Shown in pieces: positions 61,340 through 64,000 of a stretch of 64,000 nucleotides of DNA. Position numbers and translations under genes: made by a program. Source of the stretch: Bacillus sp. RAR_GA_16 (lineage in GTDB: Bacteria > Bacillota > Bacilli > Bacillales > Guptibacillaceae); assembly GCF_020165985.1 (NCBI RefSeq), contig NZ_JAIUKZ010000011.1:202642-266641 (forward strand), written 5' to 3'. Positions within the stretch are counted from its first letter, which is position 1, and each line of letters begins with the position of its first letter. The notes below the pieces were generated by a model. The model was given only the letters and a program-made list of their open reading frames with translations. It had not been told where the DNA came from and did not search any database.

Positions 61340-63145
61340 CTAGGAAATTGCTGTTTTTTCTTCAGAAAAGTGATGACCATTCAGTTTTTGATAGAGGGGA
61401 CAGCTACGAAGTAATTGTTCATGTGTTCCACTTTGAACAACTTTTCCATCATCCATTACAATAATGAGATCGGCATGTTCAACAGTAGAAAGTCGATGCG
61501 CAATCACGATCGTTGTTCGTCCTTCCATTAATTGATCTAATGCTTCTTTTACGTAATGTTCCGTTTCATTATCCAATGCTGATGTTGCTTCATCCAACAA
61601 AAGAATGGGAGAATCTTTTAAAATAGCTCTAGCAATAGAAATTCTTTGTTTCTGACCTCCAGATAGCTTTACTCCTCGCTCACCAATTTCCGTTTGATAG
61701 CCATCAGGTAAGGAACAAATAAACTCATGGATACATGCTTGACTTGCGGCCCGAAACATTGCAATGTCTGATATCCCAGGACGAGCCAGTTGCAGGTTGT
61801 CTTGAATGGATCCTCCAAATAAAAACGTTTCTTGAGGTACATGAGCAATCATACTTCGTAATTCAGAGATTGAATACTCACTTGTCCCCTGTTGATCAAT
61901 CTGAATCCCCCCATTTTGTGGACGATAAAAACCCTGTAATAGATTGAATAAGGTCGTCTTTCCCGCACCACTTGGTCCTACAAGAGCAATGACCTTGCCA
62001 GCTGGAATCGTCAGGTTAAAATCTTCAAATATTTTCTTATGATCATCGTATTGAAACGTTATATTCTTAAATTGAATAGCATTGACGACATCTTTCCTAC
62101 GAGAAGATGGGCCTGACAGTTCATCCGTATCAATAGGCTGATCTAATACATTGAAAACCCTCTCTAATGCTGAAACGGAACGTTGGAAACCCGCCCATTG
62201 TCCAGCAAGTCCTGTTAATGGATAAACGAGATGGTTGACGAGATTAATAAACATAATAAGAGCACCAACCGTCATTACCGAAGTTGAAACGTAATAAGCA
62301 CCAATACAGAGACTCATCATAAATGACAGCGAACCAACCAATTGTCCCCCAGCATAATACCATCCCTGCAGTTTTGCATTTTCGACTTCAAGTCCGTAAA
62401 GATCTTCATTTTGCTTTCGATACTTAGAATAAATTGATTTCTCGAGCGTAAAAGCACGAATAACTTGAAAACCATGAAACGTTTCATTTTGTAGCGTACT
62501 AATTTTGCCAACTAGATGATGAATCTTTCTACCATTTTTCCTTAATAAAAGGCCAAACACGACTCCTCCAATCAGTGCAACAGGAGCAATGAAGATACTA
62601 ATAAGAGAAAGAGTCCAATTAAGTTGTACTAGAAAAGTAAAAACAGCTAAGTAAATGAGTGGCAGACGAATTAAATTAATCAGATTATAGCCGATGACAC
62701 CATCAATGTTATGAACATCATTACTAAAATGAGATAAAAGCTCACCAGAATGCATACTAGAAGCACTTGATGGGGGCAATCTTAAAATATGATGAAACAG
62801 ATAGTTTTTCACATCTCGTTTAACTGCATTAGTTGCCGCTGTTTCAAAATAAATATCAAGGAAAGAAGCTACGATACTGATGAAAATTAACCCTGCCCCT
62901 ACAGGAACAAGCCATCGTATTCTATCAAAATCACTTTGGATCGCAGCATCTGTGATGTTTCCAAAAAACCAGGCAAACATAATCGTTAAGGCAATATCCA
63001 GCAACATTAAACCCAATAAAATAACATAAGCTCTCTTATGTTTTAAAACAAAGGGTTTTAACATTCTAGCCGTTCTCACAAAGTCTTTCATTGAAAAATA
63101 TTGTTTAAATAACATTTTTATTTTTAAATAATGAGATGGATCCAT
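61340..63145 (-). CDS. ABC transporter, fused membrane and ATPase domains, probable peptide exporter
   Basis: A 601-residue half transporter: six hydrophobic segments (about 38-310) and a C-terminal ATPase with Walker A GPSGAGKTT, signature LSGGQKQRISIARA and Walker B ILLLDEATSALD. It works as a homodimer. No C39 peptidase domain is present, so leader removal is done by another protein. ATG 63145 has GGAG 8 nt upstream. In this setting it most likely exports the finished peptide and so gives immunity. Confidence 0.9.
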   Translation of the reverse strand: MDPSHYLKIKMLFKQYFSMKDFVRTARMLKPFVLKHKRAYVILLGLMLLDIALTIMFAWFFGNITDAAIQSDFDRIRWLVPVGAGLIFISIVASFLDIYFETAATNAVKRDVKNYLFHHILRLPPSSASSMHSGELLSHFSNDVHNIDGVIGYNLINLIRLPLIYLAVFTFLVQLNWTLSLISIFIAPVALIGGVVFGLLLRKNGRKIHHLVGKISTLQNETFHGFQVIRAFTLEKSIYSKYRKQNEDLYGLEVENAKLQGWYYAGGQLVGSLSFMMSLCIGAYYVSTSVMTVGALIMFINLVNHLVYPLTGLAGQWAGFQRSVSALERVFNVLDQPIDTDELSGPSSRRKDVVNAIQFKNITFQYDDHKKIFEDFNLTIPAGKVIALVGPSGAGKTTLFNLLQGFYRPQNGGIQIDQQGTSEYSISELRSMIAHVPQETFLFGGSIQDNLQLARPGISDIAMFRAASQACIHEFICSLPDGYQTEIGERGVKLSGGQKQRISIARAILKDSPILLLDEATSALDNETEHYVKEALDQLMEGRTTIVIAHRLSTVEHADLIIVMDDGKVVQSGTHEQLLRSCPLYQKLNGHHFSEEKTAIS

Positions 63146-63167
63146 CTTCTTCACTCCAAAAAAGCAA

Positions 63168-63621
63168 CTAATTTCGTTGAACCCGTTTGTTTAAGTAGTG
63201 CCTTAGCAAACCTGAGAGAAATGGAAAAGATTGAATAAGCTTCCCCCATAAACGAGCATAAAAATGATCCATGCGCAGGGTGAATTTCTTTTTCTTAATG
63301 CAGACAAGCTTCCCTACAATAGCTGAATCAAGAACCGGGTCATCTGTGCCGAGATTGGTGTCTCCTTTGAACGTATAATAGAAATTTTCACCTATTCGTT
63401 CTGTACGGCACAAACGATGTCCCACTAACTGGCCTGACAAAGAATAGAAAAGAGCAATATCTCCTATTTTGAATAAAGAAGGCTCCCACTCAACAAACCG
63501 GCATAGATTCGTCTTCCTGAATAAGAGGAAACATACTGTTCCCTTTCGCAGGAATTTCAAGACTGCCATTCTCCCGAACTAATTGCTTTAAAACAGAAAA
63601 GGTTTCCTGATTAACTAACAT
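63168..63621 (-). pseudogene. S24/S26-family peptidase gene with a frameshift
   Basis: From ATG 63621 the frame gives LEIPAKGNSMFPLIQEDE, with the Ser of the GNSM-x-P motif typical of S24/S26 peptidases, then stops at TGA. The next frame gives CRFVEWEPSLFKIGDIALFY, GQLVGHRLCR and YYTFKGDTNLGTDDPV, the rest of the same domain, to 63168. One extra base around 63498-63510 separates the halves. The longest open frame (63168-63569) therefore has a false N-terminus and lacks the catalytic Ser. Either the gene is broken or the sequence has an error there. It overlaps the PqqD-like gene by 11 nt. Confidence 0.8.
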
Positions 63622-63877
63622 GATGAACTAATTCACACTGAACAAGATCCATAATAAACTCTTCAATTTCTCCCTCATTAGGCTGCTCATCTTCTGGGAA
63701 CTCTTCATGTATGGCCTTCAGGATCGAATCAATCGTTTGTTCTTTATGCAACAGTGACCAACAAAATCCACCCACTTCATTCAACTTCGTAACCGTGTAG
63801 TTATCCGTATTTAAAACCACATATTCATCATCAAGTTTCGTAACATCATAACTTTTATTTTGGACGTATCGTTTCAT
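63611..63877 (-). CDS. PqqD-like RiPP recognition protein (lasso B1 type)
   Basis: An 88-residue PqqD-family protein, which binds the leader of a precursor peptide and presents it to the processing enzymes. The pattern DDEYVVLNTDNYTVTKLNEV (16-35) and WSLLHKEQTIDSILKAIHEE fit the RiPP recognition element. Its ATG overlaps the stop of the kinase gene (TAATG), with GGGAG upstream. It and the next genes form one operon. Confidence 0.87.
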   Translation of the reverse strand: MKRYVQNKSYDVTKLDDEYVVLNTDNYTVTKLNEVGGFCWSLLHKEQTIDSILKAIHEEFPEDEQPNEGEIEEFIMDLVQCELVHHVS

Positions 63878-64000
63878 TAAGAAATCAACTCCCAGAACGT
63901 ATTATTCTTTTGAAAATGAAGATCGTAAACTGGAACAGTGTACACAAGCTTCTGCAATTTTTGAAAAATGTTTCTTGTTTCTTCCTCACAATGTTCCCAA
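63877..64000 (-). CDS. HPr kinase-like protein, C-terminal end only
   Basis: The minus strand from the right edge reads ...NIFQKLQKLVYTVPVYDLHF then QKNNTFWELIS and stop. This ending is typical of the HPr kinase/PEP carboxykinase-like enzymes found in paeninodin-type lasso clusters, which phosphorylate the precursor peptide. Only about 40 residues are visible and no catalytic motif is included, so the call rests on the C-terminal pattern and on the PqqD-like gene that follows. Confidence 0.6.
   Translation of the reverse strand, partial: WEHCEEETRNIFQKLQKLVYTVPVYDLHFQKNNTFWELIS

Overview
The window reads as chromosome of a low-GC, Gram-positive, endospore-former-like member of the Bacillaceae. 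The signs are: strong AGGAGG-type ribosome sites, an S-box upstream of metQNP, a TcyP-type cystine symporter, CcpA-like cre sites, LacI/GntR control of sugar operons, wall teichoic acid export genes and gtaB. I cannot name the species. I see no tRNA, rRNA, CRISPR array, insertion sequence or phage gene.

Layout. 1-5,000: the end of a GGDEF/HD-GYP signalling protein, xylulokinase, a CxxC-x20-CxxC small protein, pyrrolidone-carboxylate peptidase and an iron-type alcohol dehydrogenase. 5,100-16,400: a sulfoquinovose (plant sulfolipid sugar) catabolic operon on the minus strand: DUF4867 protein, sodium symporter, GH31 sulfoquinovosidase, FucI-like isomerase, PFK-like kinase, GntR/UTRA regulator, class II aldolase and aldehyde dehydrogenase, followed by an AEC-type exporter. 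The gene set fits a sulfo-EMP-type route. Its promoter has a cre-like site and a perfect inverted repeat. 16,475-20,094: three zinc-ribbon proteins (one TcaA/YvbJ-like). 20,176-36,398: a galactoside operon (binding protein, two permeases, GH35, GH36, LacI regulator, galK, galT, GH42, galE, and a decayed M24 peptidase gene), preceded by a second, duplicated binding-protein gene with a near-copy of the promoter and operator. 36,600-47,660: methyltransferase, second galE, a teichoic-acid-type polymer cluster (tagH, tagG, a CDP-glycerol glycerophosphotransferase, a GT2-glycerophosphotransferase fusion, tagD, an atypical CDP-alcohol phosphotransferase, a GT2) and gtaB. 47,730-54,600: a frameshifted DUF4870 gene, an AAA/LuxR regulator, a histidine phosphatase, a lipoprotein, tcyP, two tiny ORFs behind a structured leader, and a glycerol-dehydrogenase-like gene. 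54,775-57,640: metP-metN-metQ under a SAM-I riboswitch. 57,667-60,187: an S9 peptidase and a small BH0509-like gene. 60,318-64,000: the downstream half of a RiPP cluster of the phosphorylated-lasso (paeninodin) kind: nucleotidyltransferase, ABC exporter, frameshifted S24/S26 peptidase, PqqD-like protein and the end of an HPr-kinase-like gene. Cyclase and precursor genes would lie beyond the right edge.

Two dispersed repeat families run through the window. Family A is a composite of two palindromes (a GTGTCC...GGACAC stem, then a GGGGTCAGG...CCTGACCCC stem) placed at gene ends; one copy supplies the last codons and stop of galE2. Family B is a 29-bp unit (GTGCCTGTCACT...TTTGTCGAA) found once between genes and twice inside the S9 peptidase gene. 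Three genes are visibly broken (M24, DUF4870, S24/S26).
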